Shown: piece after piece, positions 26,158-35,336 of the stretch | Position numbering within the stretch: position 1 is the stretch's first letter | How the letters are laid out: each line of letters opens with the position of its first letter | Made by a program: the position numbers and the translations under genes | Assembly (NCBI RefSeq): GCF_036182465.1 | Contig: NZ_CP108081.1 | Location: 11,780,001-11,844,000 of the forward strand | Reading direction: 5' to 3' | Length of the DNA: 64,000 nt | DNA from: Streptomyces sp. NBC_00258 | GTDB taxonomy: Bacteria; Actinomycetota; Actinomycetes; Streptomycetales; Streptomycetaceae | The notes under the pieces: model-generated | What the model was told of the DNA's origin: nothing | Database searches by the model: none | The model's input: only the letters and a program-made list of their open reading frames with translations

Positions 26158-27585
26158 TCAGCGGCGGTGCCCGCGCTCGGCAGAGCGCGCAGGGACGTTG
26201 AGGAAGTCCTTGAACCAGTTGTCCGGATGCAGGGCGGGCGGGACGGAGGAGGACCCGGCGCCGTCTGCTTCAGGGGAGTTGTACTTGCTGTCGTACAGCC
26301 ACAGCACGTCGTCATCCTGGAAGAAGAAATCCGAGCAGGCGTCGAAGTCGTAGTCGTCACGGTGTGTGGGCAGCGCCGCATGCGCGCTGTCGGCACCGGC
26401 TTCCAGATGAGCGGGGGCATCGCCGAGGGCGAGGTGCAGGACCATCTCCTCGGCGGCACAGGTGGGCCGGGGCCAGGCGCCGTGCTGGAGATCGCCTGTC
26501 AGATCGTCGCAGGCCCGGGCGAGGTTGCGGCGCCACTGCATGTTCTGGCGCCATGTCACTTGCGGCAGACGGGAGAAGAAGCCCCACGCGCCGTCGTCGT
26601 CCTTGGTGACGGGACGCTCACCCAACTCGGCGGCGTCGTCGTAGGCCGCCTCGGCAAGCTCTTCCAGCGCGCTGAACAGCAGATCGGCCGTGCGCGGCGT
26701 GAACGTCCAGTGGCACTTCTGGCAGTCTTCCTCCTCGCAGCCGCACACCTCGGGCAAGGCGAAGAGCGAGGCGAAGTCCGGCTGCGGCCCTTCAGGCACA
26801 GCCGCAGTGGCACCGGTGTGCCGCGGGGCAGCGGCATAGGGGTTGGCGGCTTCCTGGAGCCGCCAGCCGGTACCGAAGTTGATGCGGACGGGTTCGGTCG
26901 ACCAGTCGGCGACCTCGTCCCCCCGTGCGGACAGCAGGAGTTGGCCTTCCTGGGCATCGGTCAGCCAATCCATGCCGGGCAGCTCTCCCGTGCTCTCCGC
27001 AGCGAACATGACCGCCCCCACGAGGTCGTGCGGATCGGCATCGCCCAACTCCTCATCCGGCATCGGCTCCCAGCCGCCGGCCGCCGCGGCAGCGAGCACC
27101 TTGGCCTGGTCGTACACGTGGAACTCACGCAGCTGCACCACCCGGACCACCGGGCCCGGCAGGTCGGCCAGCCGGGCATCCTTCGGCGACCGGTTGGCCG
27201 AGACGGGAAGCTCGCGCTCGTCCTCAACCGGCCCCTTGAGCGGGTCGTCGGCAGGCCATGAGAACAACGCCGGAGCAGCGCTGGGCCACACACCGGCACG
27301 GGCGCGCTCCAGGGCCTGACGGAAGGACGCCGCCGGGGCGTCCGGCAGCGTCGTGGCGATCTTTCGCGCCGTGATCTCCTGTTGCTCGGTGAGGGCCCCG
27401 TCGAGGGCGGCGGACGACAGCAGCCGGGCCGCGTGCTGGGCCACGTGGGCGTCCCGGCAGGTGAAAACGGCCTGCACGCAGACGGGTCCGCTCGCATGGG
27501 CCAGTAGGACAAGGACACGGCTTTTGCTGCTCGCGTGCTCGCACAGAAAACTGCGGGGCACGGCCGAAACCGGTGGGGCTGTCAC
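26158..27585 (-). CDS. Unknown protein paired with helicase-nuclease
   Basis: The protein has about 475 residues from GTG 27585, which has GGAG 7 nt upstream; a longer open frame continues upstream but has no coding-like composition. No family is recognised. A cysteine cluster near residue 290 (CGCEEEDCQKCHW) could bind zinc, and the C-terminus is rich in acidic and aromatic residues (DDDVLWLYDSKYN). It lies directly upstream of the SF2 helicase-nuclease on the same strand, so it is likely the specificity or regulatory partner of that system. Function is otherwise unknown. Confidence 0.65.
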   Translation of the reverse strand: MTAPPVSAVPRSFLCEHASSKSRVLVLLAHASGPVCVQAVFTCRDAHVAQHAARLLSSAALDGALTEQQEITARKIATTLPDAPAASFRQALERARAGVWPSAAPALFSWPADDPLKGPVEDERELPVSANRSPKDARLADLPGPVVRVVQLREFHVYDQAKVLAAAAAGGWEPMPDEELGDADPHDLVGAVMFAAESTGELPGMDWLTDAQEGQLLLSARGDEVADWSTEPVRINFGTGWRLQEAANPYAAAPRHTGATAAVPEGPQPDFASLFALPEVCGCEEEDCQKCHWTFTPRTADLLFSALEELAEAAYDDAAELGERPVTKDDDGAWGFFSRLPQVTWRQNMQWRRNLARACDDLTGDLQHGAWPRPTCAAEEMVLHLALGDAPAHLEAGADSAHAALPTHRDDYDFDACSDFFFQDDDVLWLYDSKYNSPEADGAGSSSVPPALHPDNWFKDFLNVPARSAERGHRR

Positions 27586-28037
27586 AGGAGCACTCCAACG
27601 ACCGCGGCCGGTCACGGGCCGACCGCATACGACAGGGGAAGCTGCTGGTAGGCGCGGTACAGCCGCATCTCCGGACAGCGCAAGAATCGAAAAGTGACTG
27701 GTGTTGTCGATGCGATCGGCAACCCGGGTCCGCACAAGACCATAGCCGGTCGGCACGTCTGCGTAAGGCGTTTCGGCATCATTGCCCCCGACAGGCCAGA
27801 ACAGAGCCCGCGGGGCGCCTTGTGTCACGGGTGCTTCGGACGGACGCAGGGGGCGAACGGCATCTCCTCCGCGGGGCTCCGTCGTCGCCTGGACGCGGCA
27901 GCGGGCTCCGTGACGGCTGGGGCCGTGGTGAGCATCACCGGGATGCACGGGTGATGGGCGCCGACAGTCTTCTCCACCGCCCGGCCAGGTTGCGCAAGTG
28001 GTGCCAGGCGTCCGCTGCTTGCCAGGCTTGCGAAGCC
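27586..28037. other. Intergenic, about 450 bp
   Basis: This stretch should hold the promoter of the unknown/helicase operon, likely near 27600-27750, where TGACTGGTGTTGTCG and nearby AT-richer runs occur. No gene is supported. Its right part adjoins the ISL3 transposase fragment and may contain unrecognised IS debris. Confidence 0.35.
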
Positions 28038-28331
28038 TCACGGCGGGCAGGCCCCGGCCCGGTCGCGGCAGATCACTTCGATCTTGGGGTGATCGTGCAG
28101 CTGGGTTGCCAGTGGCTCGGCGTTCCGTCCCGGCAGCATGTCGACCGGGCGCCGCTCTTCCAGGTCCACCAGGATCGTGGCGTAGGAGTCGCCCTTGCGT
28201 AGCGAGAAGTCGTCGATCCCGAGTATGCGCACGCTGGCCTGCGGCAACTCGGGGAGGTGTTTAAGGAGTTTGTCCTTGGTGACGCGGATGCTCAGCACGG
28301 ACGCGAGCTGTGCAATCGGCCCGCCAGACAT
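28038..28331 (-). pseudogene. ISL3-family transposase fragment
   Basis: Only about 97 codons of a transposase that is normally over 400 residues remain. The segment RILGIDDFSLRKGDSYATIL carries the first catalytic Asp region of ISL3-type DDE transposases, followed by VDLEERRPVDMLPGR. Both ends are missing and no inverted repeats were found nearby. It marks past IS activity between the helicase system and the DarT operon. Confidence 0.75.
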
Positions 28332-28373
28332 GACACGGCCCCGTCCGTTGTGCCTGTGGGGGATTTCCGGAAG

Positions 28374-30098
28374 TCAGGGACGCCCGGCAGGGCGATTGCC
28401 CGGCCGGTTGAGGGTGATGGTGAGCCAGGGGTCGACGTGGACAAGAAAGTGTGTGTGGGCGTCGTCCGCTGAGCCTGGTAGATCGTATTCCTGGACGAGC
28501 TGCCAGATCTGCTGCGGATGCTCGGACGTCAGGCGTAGCTGCGCGCGTGGCGGTGACGCCAAGGCATGGGAGGAGGAGGTGTCCTCGGCGATGACGAGGT
28601 TGCCGTAGGCGACCCAGGTCTGCCCGTAGCGGTCAGGGCGCAGGCCGAAGATCTCGTCCAGGACCTGACGTACGCGCTGTATGTCGGTCACAGCGAGGTA
28701 GGCACCCTGGAGTTGTGTCCCCGGCGGGTCCGGCTGCTTGGTCTGTGGGGGAGTGGCGCGGTGCACGGAGTGCAGGAGGTGCAGCCGCTGCCCGTCGTCG
28801 GTGAGCAACTGGACCTGGCGTGCTGCCCATTGGCCAGCGCGGGTATCTTGGCGGGCTTCGACGTGCGCGGTGCGCTGGTAGGGGACGGGGAGGATGCTTC
28901 CTGGTACGGCGTGGGCCAGTTGGTCGGTGAACTCGGCCAGCGCCGTACGGGCCTGCTCCGGCGAGGGAGGCTGTAGGCGTGGTGGGATGGCTGGTGCCAG
29001 GAGGTCCTGTGCGAGGGCGACCAGCAGAGGCCGGTCTTGAACGTTGCGTCCGTTGGCGCCCAGCCATTCTTGTCCCAGGGCTGCTCCCAGCAGGCTCGCC
29101 GTCATAGAGGCAAGCGTGTCGGTGTCCGCGCCCTCCAGCCGGGCGGCGGCGGTGAGTGCGTGGTCCGGGCTGGCGGCCGAGCGGGCGGCGAGGTAGGCGG
29201 CCGCGACCGCGCACAGGGTGCCGGATCCACGGGCCTTGCCAGTGAGTCCCTGCGACTTCAAGAAGACGGTCGGTGCGCTGACGGCGCCGCTTTTGAGCTC
29301 TTTGTGTGCAAGTGTGAGGAGGTCTTCGACCTCGCGGCTGGTGGCCAGCCACAGCCTGTCGAGGGGCTGCTCAAGCGCGTGCGAGGCCCGGTTCTGCCAC
29401 TCCTCGCCCAAGGCCTGGAAGATCGGCTTTTGCCATTGTGCCGTGCTGTCCAGGAGCGCTTCGATCAGCCAGCCGTAGGACAAAGGGGTGGGCTGGCGCA
29501 TGCTCAGCCACAGTGCTTGGGCGTGGACGAGGGCACCGAGGAGTGCTCGGGGATGGCCATGCGTGGTGGCGGCATTGCGGACGACGTCGACGGCCAAGTC
29601 ATCGAACCGGCTGTCCGCATGATGGTGGATGACGTGCGGTGCGATCCGCATCGCGGCGCCGTTGGCGCCGGTGTCGAAGTACTTGCGGACGTCGCTGGCG
29701 CCGACGGTCCACGGAGGACGCTCCTGGGTCCAGGCCTTGCAGGCACGTTTGACGCTGGCACCCGCACCCCGCTCGTAGAAGGGCAGAAGGGGCCACTCGA
29801 CCCGCTGCAGCCAGGTGAGCCACTCGTCGCCTGCGGTGAGCAGGGCACGTCCGACCGCGATGATCATCTGGGTGTCGTCGCTGTAGTCACCGGCCCCGAT
29901 CACCTCGGTGAAGGGCCGAAACCGACTTCCCGCTGTACGTTCCCAGGCGACGAACTGGTTCGTGCCGCTGTCCGCCGGCAGACGGCGGGTGCGGTCCCGG
30001 CGCTCGTACGGCCAGCCCAGCGCATCGCCGACAGCGGCAGCCAGCACCATGCCGACGGCACGATCAAGCCGGGGATGCGGCTGCGGTTCACGGTTCAC
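28374..30098 (-). CDS. ADP-ribosylglycohydrolase with C-terminal VOC-like extension
   Basis: The protein has 574 residues. The first 380 form a DraG/ARH-type hydrolase: GMVLAAAVGDALGWPYE at 16-32, DYSDDTQM (D74, D75, T76), GANGAAMRIAP and GADTDT (D325, T326, D327, T328). These are the usual magnesium ligands, so activity is likely. The last 110 residues (GAYLAVTDIQRVRQVLDEIFG...WVAYGNLVIAED) look like a VOC/glyoxalase-fold domain of unknown role. It lies 22 nt downstream of a DarT-like toxin gene, so the likely role is removal of ADP-ribose from DNA, protecting the host. DarT is usually paired with the macrodomain protein DarG, so the partner type is unusual. Confidence 0.83.
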   Translation of the reverse strand: MNREPQPHPRLDRAVGMVLAAAVGDALGWPYERRDRTRRLPADSGTNQFVAWERTAGSRFRPFTEVIGAGDYSDDTQMIIAVGRALLTAGDEWLTWLQRVEWPLLPFYERGAGASVKRACKAWTQERPPWTVGASDVRKYFDTGANGAAMRIAPHVIHHHADSRFDDLAVDVVRNAATTHGHPRALLGALVHAQALWLSMRQPTPLSYGWLIEALLDSTAQWQKPIFQALGEEWQNRASHALEQPLDRLWLATSREVEDLLTLAHKELKSGAVSAPTVFLKSQGLTGKARGSGTLCAVAAAYLAARSAASPDHALTAAARLEGADTDTLASMTASLLGAALGQEWLGANGRNVQDRPLLVALAQDLLAPAIPPRLQPPSPEQARTALAEFTDQLAHAVPGSILPVPYQRTAHVEARQDTRAGQWAARQVQLLTDDGQRLHLLHSVHRATPPQTKQPDPPGTQLQGAYLAVTDIQRVRQVLDEIFGLRPDRYGQTWVAYGNLVIAEDTSSSHALASPPRAQLRLTSEHPQQIWQLVQEYDLPGSADDAHTHFLVHVDPWLTITLNRPGNRPAGRP

Positions 30099-30120
30099 GG
30101 GGCCACTCTGCCAGAGTTGT

Positions 30121-30804
30121 TCAGGGGACGAAGGCGAGCTCCGCAGGGCGGCGTCCGGCCCGTACGGTCTGGCTCAGAAGATACTTGTCGAACAAGGCGG
30201 GAGCGATGATCAGGGGCGGCAGCACCGCGCCCATGTCGAGGTGCTGGGTAAGCCGGTAATGCTCAAGCTTGGCCTGCTCAGCGTCCTTCACGATGACGCT
30301 GTGCACGTGGCTGAGAGGAATCGGGCCGGGGAGCAGAACCTCGGCCTGGTCGTCGGTGGGCCACCAGCCGGGGTGCCGAGCGGTGCGAGTCCGCGTGGCA
30401 TTTCCGGACACGCTCGCCTCGAACAAGGAAGTGAAAGCGGCAAAACCGCTACGGATGCCTCCCCCCAGACCCCGTGCGGCGTTGTACGGGCAGAACTTCG
30501 CCCCAGGCAGGGTGAGCAGAACAGGGTCCAAGGTCAGAATGGCCCATTCCCTGAAGTGCGGGTCTTCGGTCCTTGCCCGGTCCAGGTACCACGTATTGGG
30601 ATACTCGACGCTGCAGTTGATGTGGTTCGGGTAGCCGTCCAAACGGGCCAAGTCCGTGGGCCTGAACCCCTCGGTGCTTGCCCGCAGAGTCACCGCATCG
30701 CGTATCTCGCCGGTGGCCAGGATATGGGCCAGATTCGCGGACTTGGTGAAGTGGCACAGCCGAGTGATGCCGCGACGCTGTGCCTCGGCCCAAATCTCGT
30801 TCAC
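30121..30804 (-). CDS. darT: DarT-like ssDNA thymidine ADP-ribosyltransferase
   Basis: The protein has 227 residues from GTG 30804. It carries the DarT/DUF4433 pattern: RGITRLCHFT near 11-20 (NAD site), HINCSVEYPNTWYL near 61-74 and QAEVLLP with E155 matching the catalytic Glu of the family. Characterised DarT enzymes put ADP-ribose on thymidine in single-stranded DNA and block replication of phage or host. The start overlaps the stop of the helicase gene (GTGA), and the hydrolase gene follows 22 nt later, giving an operon of helicase, toxin and probable antitoxin. The gene looks intact. Confidence 0.85.
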   Translation of the reverse strand: MNEIWAEAQRRGITRLCHFTKSANLAHILATGEIRDAVTLRASTEGFRPTDLARLDGYPNHINCSVEYPNTWYLDRARTEDPHFREWAILTLDPVLLTLPGAKFCPYNAARGLGGGIRSGFAAFTSLFEASVSGNATRTRTARHPGWWPTDDQAEVLLPGPIPLSHVHSVIVKDAEQAKLEHYRLTQHLDMGAVLPPLIIAPALFDKYLLSQTVRAGRRPAELAFVP

Positions 30805-32189
30805 GACTCGAGCCTAAGAAACAGGTCTGACATCTCGTCGGGCAGCAGCGGCGTCAACGTGCCTGACCGCAGGAGGATCAAACCCGTGCGCGCGCGGGTC
30901 ACCGCCACGTATAACTGGCGCGCCTCACGGGCTTTAGCCTCCTCCAGCCCGTGTGACTCGACCTCGGAGGCCTTGGGTATTTCGTCCGCGTCACACAGTG
31001 GCAGGATCACCGAGTCGAACTCCAGGCCCTTGGCGGCCGAGTAGGTGCCGTAGTACACACCGGGCCCGTGCGGCCACACCGTCAGGTCCCTGTGCAGCCT
31101 GCTGACGCGGTGGCGCTGGCCCAGGTGACGCAGGAGCTCGGCCTCATGCTCCCGGGTGCGCATGAGGACAGCGACCTGCTGGTCTGCTGCCAGTCCATTC
31201 GCGAACTCCGCTGCGCGGCGCATCTGTTCCGCCTTGGTAGCGGCCGTGACGATCGTGGGCTGAGGACCGTCGGCGGTGGGCGCCTTGGGCTGGACCAGGT
31301 CGACCTCGTCACGGAAGTGCGGCATGTCGGAGATCGCCTGGGCGAGCTGAGCGATCTGGCGACTGTTGCGGTAGTTCTGCTCGAACTCGACCTGCCGGGC
31401 CACCGTCAGGCCCAGGGAGCGCCACGACATCCGGCTGCCGTAGATCTGCTGGGCGTAGTCCCCGAAGAAGGACAGCGACCCGTCGGCGGGAATCGCTGCG
31501 GCCAGGGAGCGGATCATCTCGGGGGTGAAGTCCTGCCCCTCGTCGACCACGACATGCTTGTAGCGCCGAGCCGAAGCGTCCCTCGCCAGTGCCGCGAGAA
31601 CGACGGAGGGCAGATCATCCCAGTCTTGGCCATACCCGGCCTGGGTGCGCAGCTCGATGTACCGGCGGTAGACCTCGTAGACCACCGCCCTGTCTGCGGG
31701 GGCCAGGGCCGAACCCCTGCCGATACGGGGCGCACCGTTGAGGTAGGCGTCTTCGTCGGTGACGCCATGACCGGCCATCCAGTGCAGCTCGTCCATGAAG
31801 AATCCCGGCGGCTGGCTGGCCACCGCTCGATGAGTTGTGTTGCGGACCTCGGACAGCGCCTTGTCAACTAGAGCCTGCTTGCTGGGGCAGATGGAGACGG
31901 GCTGCCCGGTCGCATACCTGAGGTAGCCCCGGGCGAACAGGTGATAGTTCTCTACGGTCAGACGCGTGCTGTGGGCGCCGATGGCCTTCAGGTAGGTGAC
32001 CAGCGCCCGGTTGAACGTGACCAGCAGCGTTCGGCCGGCGATCCCCGGCGCCTCGGACAGATAACGGGCACGGTGTACTGCCATCGTTGTCTTGCCGCTG
32101 CCTGCGGTGCCCAGGACCACCAGATGGCCTTGAGCCGTCAGATACACCACTTCGCGCTGCTGCCCCTGCGGCTCCGGAAGTGCCCCCAT
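30801..32189 (-). CDS. UvrD-like superfamily 1 helicase in DarT operon
   Basis: The protein has about 462 residues from ATG 32189. Walker A is GTAGSGKTT at 27-35, the DExx box is VVVDEGQDFT near 210-219, GDYAQQIYG fits motif III and VAVTRARTGLILL motif VI. It is compact, like nuclease-free UvrD-type accessory helicases. Upstream codons in the same frame have poor composition, so the long extension was rejected. It ends in a GTGA overlap with darT. It might expose single-stranded DNA for the toxin or sense replication intermediates; that is inference. Confidence 0.83.
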   Translation of the reverse strand: MGALPEPQGQQREVVYLTAQGHLVVLGTAGSGKTTMAVHRARYLSEAPGIAGRTLLVTFNRALVTYLKAIGAHSTRLTVENYHLFARGYLRYATGQPVSICPSKQALVDKALSEVRNTTHRAVASQPPGFFMDELHWMAGHGVTDEDAYLNGAPRIGRGSALAPADRAVVYEVYRRYIELRTQAGYGQDWDDLPSVVLAALARDASARRYKHVVVDEGQDFTPEMIRSLAAAIPADGSLSFFGDYAQQIYGSRMSWRSLGLTVARQVEFEQNYRNSRQIAQLAQAISDMPHFRDEVDLVQPKAPTADGPQPTIVTAATKAEQMRRAAEFANGLAADQQVAVLMRTREHEAELLRHLGQRHRVSRLHRDLTVWPHGPGVYYGTYSAAKGLEFDSVILPLCDADEIPKASEVESHGLEEAKAREARQLYVAVTRARTGLILLRSGTLTPLLPDEMSDLFLRLES

Positions 32190-32260
32190 CGCGTCAGTAT
32201 GACGCAGAGAAGTGCTTCGGTGGTCCGAATCAACAGCGTGTGCAGGAATACCCGCAGCGT

Positions 32261-32533
32261 TCAAAGACTCGGGAAGCCACCCGTGGCCATCCAGTTGGTG
32301 CTGTGGATGATCTCGTTCACGGTGCGCAAGGCTCTGCTGGCGTGCTGGTGGGCCGCGGCGGCCAGTTCGTAGTAGCGCTCCGGCTCGCCGCCCAGAACGG
32401 GTGCCGAGGTGCCGACCCGGTGCAGATAGCCGACTACGGCGTGCGTGGAGCGCAGCTGGGTCGAACAAGAACTCCCAGTCCCGCCGCAGCGGGGCGTCAC
32501 AGCCTCGGGATTCGATATCGGCCCGAGACTCAT
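32261..32533 (-). CDS. Small unknown protein leading the helicase-DarT operon
   Basis: About 90 codons from ATG 32533, with GAGAG 6 nt upstream. The C-terminal half is helical and well composed (GGEPERYYELAAAAHQHASRA). It ends about 70 nt before the helicase start on the same strand. No family is recognised. It may be a small regulator of the operon or a fragment of a larger gene. Confidence 0.4.
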   Translation of the reverse strand: MSLGPISNPEAVTPRCGGTGSSCSTQLRSTHAVVGYLHRVGTSAPVLGGEPERYYELAAAAHQHASRALRTVNEIIHSTNWMATGGFPSL

Positions 32534-32710
32534 GTGCACTCTCAGTACCTCCGCAGGCACAGCGTCATTGAAGGAGACGGCAGGAATTATGCGGGAGTTG
32601 GAGGAGCAGATGACTCGACGTCGACGGACGCTGCTGCTTTCGGGAAGCTGGGCCTCGAGCCGCGGCGCCGGCGTGCGGCTTGACAGGGCTGGCCCGCCAC
32701 TCCGCCGCTT

Positions 32711-33904
32711 TCACCAGGTGACGGGCAGTTCACTTACGCCGTGGATGGCCCGGCCGTGCAGGGCGAACTCCCCCGCGGGCACGGCCAGACGCAGTTCCGG
32801 CAGCCGCTGGAACAGCGCGGGCAGGGCGGTCTGCAATTCGGCGCGGGCCAGCGACTGGCCCAGGCAGTGGTGCGGGCCGTGGCCGAAGGACAGATGGTGC
32901 TGGGCATCGCGGGTGATATCGAAGGTGTCGGGCTCCGGGAAGGCCCGCGGGTCGCGGTTGGCGGCCTGGAGCGAGACGACCACCCCTTCACCGGCCCGCA
33001 CCGTGACGCCGCCCACTTCGACGTCCTCCAGGGCAATCCGGCGCATGCCGATGTGGACCACGGTCAGGTAGCGCAGCAGTTCCTCCACCGCTCCCGGCAC
33101 CAGCGCCGGGTCGGCGCGCAGCGCGGCCAGTTGGCCGGGGTGGGTCAGGAGTGTCACCGCTCCGAGCGACAGCATGCTCGCGGTCGTCTCGTGGCCCGCG
33201 ATGAGGAGTTGCACCAGCATGCCCGCCGCCTCGGCCGCGGTGGCCTCGTCGGTGGCCACGCGGTCCGTCGCGAGCCGGCTCATCAGATCGTCGCCGGGGG
33301 CGGCGGTCTTGGCGGCCAGCAGCTCGGAGAGGTAGCCGAACAGCGCGGCCCAGCCCGCGCGCATCGCCTCGGGTCCGGCCGTTACGGTGGCGAACGCGGC
33401 CGCCTGCCGGTGGATGAACTCCCGGTCGGCGTAGGGCACTCCGAGCAGCTCGCAGATGACCTGCAGGGGCAGCGGCAGCGTGAAGTGCTTCACCAGATCG
33501 GCGCCGGACGGCTCCTTCGCCATCAGGTCGTCGATCAGTGAGTCGGTCAGCGTCCGGATCACCGGACGCAGTTCCTCGACGCGGCGGAAGGTGAAGTCGG
33601 GGATGAGCATCCGGCGCAGCCGTGTGTGGTCGGGCGGATCCATGGCGAAGAGCTGGCCGGGGGTGCGCGGCGGCGGGGTCGGCTGGAGGCCGGGAAAGCC
33701 TTCGCGGATGTTCTCGGAGCTGAAGCGCGGGTCGGCGAGGACGGCGCGGGCGTCCTCGTGCCGGGTGACCAGCCAGGGTGTGTTGCCGCCCCACAGCGCG
33801 ATGCGGCTCACGGGGCTCTCCTCCCGCAGCCGGGCGTATGCGGCGGGCGGGTCGAGCAGGGTGGTGCGGTCCATGGGGAGTGCGGGAAGGGTGGTCTCAG
33901 ACAC
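32711..33904 (-). CDS. Cytochrome P450
   Basis: The protein has about 397 residues from GTG 33904, which has AGGGAGA about 9 nt upstream. It has the I-helix LIAGHETTA, the ExxR motif EELLR and the heme loop FGHGPHHCLG with the ligand Cys near residue 347. It is soluble and class I-like, so it needs a separate ferredoxin and reductase, which are not in the window. The start overlaps the phosphatase gene by 8 nt, making it the last gene of the ebo-type operon. A tailoring oxidation of the ebo product is the obvious inference; the substrate is unknown. Confidence 0.92.
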   Translation of the reverse strand: MSETTLPALPMDRTTLLDPPAAYARLREESPVSRIALWGGNTPWLVTRHEDARAVLADPRFSSENIREGFPGLQPTPPPRTPGQLFAMDPPDHTRLRRMLIPDFTFRRVEELRPVIRTLTDSLIDDLMAKEPSGADLVKHFTLPLPLQVICELLGVPYADREFIHRQAAAFATVTAGPEAMRAGWAALFGYLSELLAAKTAAPGDDLMSRLATDRVATDEATAAEAAGMLVQLLIAGHETTASMLSLGAVTLLTHPGQLAALRADPALVPGAVEELLRYLTVVHIGMRRIALEDVEVGGVTVRAGEGVVVSLQAANRDPRAFPEPDTFDITRDAQHHLSFGHGPHHCLGQSLARAELQTALPALFQRLPELRLAVPAGEFALHGRAIHGVSELPVTW

Positions 33905-35336
33905 GATCAACGTCTCCCTTGTCGGCGGTGTCCTCGGCGGTGGCGCCGGTGGGGGCGGGAAGGCCGGCGAGGCGCAGCAGCAGGTCCTTGACCTCGGTGG
34001 CCGCGTACTCTTCCTGGCGCAGGGCGGGTTCGGAGCACAGGAGGACCGGACCGTACTCGGGGTTGTCGGGCAGCCTGCCGTGGGTGCCGCGCACCCCCGA
34101 CGGGTTCAGCGGGACGGTGCGGATGCGGTAGCGGAACCCGAGTTTCTTGCGGGCGATCTGGGCAGCGGCGCGCAGTTTCAGGGCCGGGACGTCAGGGTCG
34201 TAGAGCAGCTCTGCCGGGTCGTAGCCGGGTTTGCGGTGGATCTCGACCTGCCGGGCGAAGTCGGGTGCGCGGGCGTTGTCCAGCCAGTAGTAGTAGGTGA
34301 ACCAGGCGCCGGGCTCGGCGACCGCGACGAGTTCGCCGGAGCGCTCGTGGTCCAGGCCGTGGGCCGATTTGCTGTCCTTGTCGAGGAGTTCGGCGACGCC
34401 GTCGAGGCCCGCGACGATCTCGGTGGTCTTCGCGAGGTCGGCCGGGTCCCGGACGTAGACATGAGCGATCTGGTGGTCGGCGACGGCGAAGGCGCGCGAG
34501 GTCCACGGATCCAGGTACTCCATGCTGTCCTGCGTGTACACCTCCAGCAGACCCGCCTCGCGCAGCGCGCGGTTGATGTCCACTGGGCGGTCGGCGGGCG
34601 CGATGCCGTACTCGCTCAAGGCCACGACGGTCGCGCCCGCGGCGAGGAGGTGGTCGATCAACGGACGTATGGCATCGTCGAGTTGGCGTGCCGCGCGGGC
34701 GGTCTCTGGGGAGTCGGGACCGGTGCGCTGCGGCTCGTAGTCGAGGTGCGGGAGGTAGACGAGGCTGAGGTCGGGCCGGTGCTCGTCGAAGAGCTGGCGG
34801 GCGGCGCCCAGGATCCACTGGCTGGAGGGGAGACCGGCGTTCGGACCCCAGTAGGTGAACAGGGGGAACGGGCCCAGACGGTCGGTGAGTTCGTCGTGCA
34901 GGGAGGGCGGATATGTGTAGCAGTCCGGCTCCTTGCGGCCGTCCGAGTAGTAGATCGGCCGTGGGGTGACGGTGAAGTCGACGTCCGCGCCCATGGCGTA
35001 CCACCAGCAGATGTTGGCGACCTTGAAGTCGGGGCGTGAGCGCCGGGCGGTGTGCCACAGCTTCTCCCCGCCGACGAGGTGGTTGTGCTGCCGCCACAGG
35101 AGTACGTCGCCGACGTCGCGGAAGTACCAGCCGTTGCCGACGATTCCGTGCTCTCGGGGGAGGACGCCGGTGAGGAAGGTCGACTGGACCGAGCAGGTCA
35201 CTGCGGGCAGGACGGTGCCCAGGCGGGCTTGGAAACCGCGGTCGGCGAGCGCGGCAACCGCGGGCATGTGCTTGAGCAGCCGGGGCGTGAGGCCCACGAT
35301 GTCCAGGACGACGAGAGGCTTGGCGGGGGCAGTCAT
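33897..35336 (-). CDS. Alkaline-phosphatase-superfamily phosphodiesterase (EboF-like)
   Basis: The protein has about 479 residues from ATG 35336. VVLDIVGLTPRLL gives the first metal Asp, CSVQSTFLTG the nucleophile region, HGIVGNGWYFRD a conserved loop and LPHLDYEPQR a metal site, as in type I phosphodiesterase/nucleotide pyrophosphatases. Start and upstream stop overlap as ATGA. Long codon runs further upstream in this frame are antisense to nothing sensible and were discarded. In ebo clusters this gene accompanies EboA, TatD, EboE and UbiA genes, and the product is proposed to be a modified or exported metabolite precursor. Confidence 0.85.
   Translation of the reverse strand: MTAPAKPLVVLDIVGLTPRLLKHMPAVAALADRGFQARLGTVLPAVTCSVQSTFLTGVLPREHGIVGNGWYFRDVGDVLLWRQHNHLVGGEKLWHTARRSRPDFKVANICWWYAMGADVDFTVTPRPIYYSDGRKEPDCYTYPPSLHDELTDRLGPFPLFTYWGPNAGLPSSQWILGAARQLFDEHRPDLSLVYLPHLDYEPQRTGPDSPETARAARQLDDAIRPLIDHLLAAGATVVALSEYGIAPADRPVDINRALREAGLLEVYTQDSMEYLDPWTSRAFAVADHQIAHVYVRDPADLAKTTEIVAGLDGVAELLDKDSKSAHGLDHERSGELVAVAEPGAWFTYYYWLDNARAPDFARQVEIHRKPGYDPAELLYDPDVPALKLRAAAQIARKKLGFRYRIRTVPLNPSGVRGTHGRLPDNPEYGPVLLCSEPALRQEEYAATEVKDLLLRLAGLPAPTGATAEDTADKGDVDRV

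Noticed and set aside
24811..27261. 816-codon plus-strand frame
   Set aside because: It lies opposite the helicase-nuclease and its partner, both of which have clear motifs or composition; it is a GC-driven shadow.
29037..30209. 390-codon plus-strand frame
   Set aside because: It is antisense to the ADP-ribosylglycohydrolase, whose catalytic motifs are intact.
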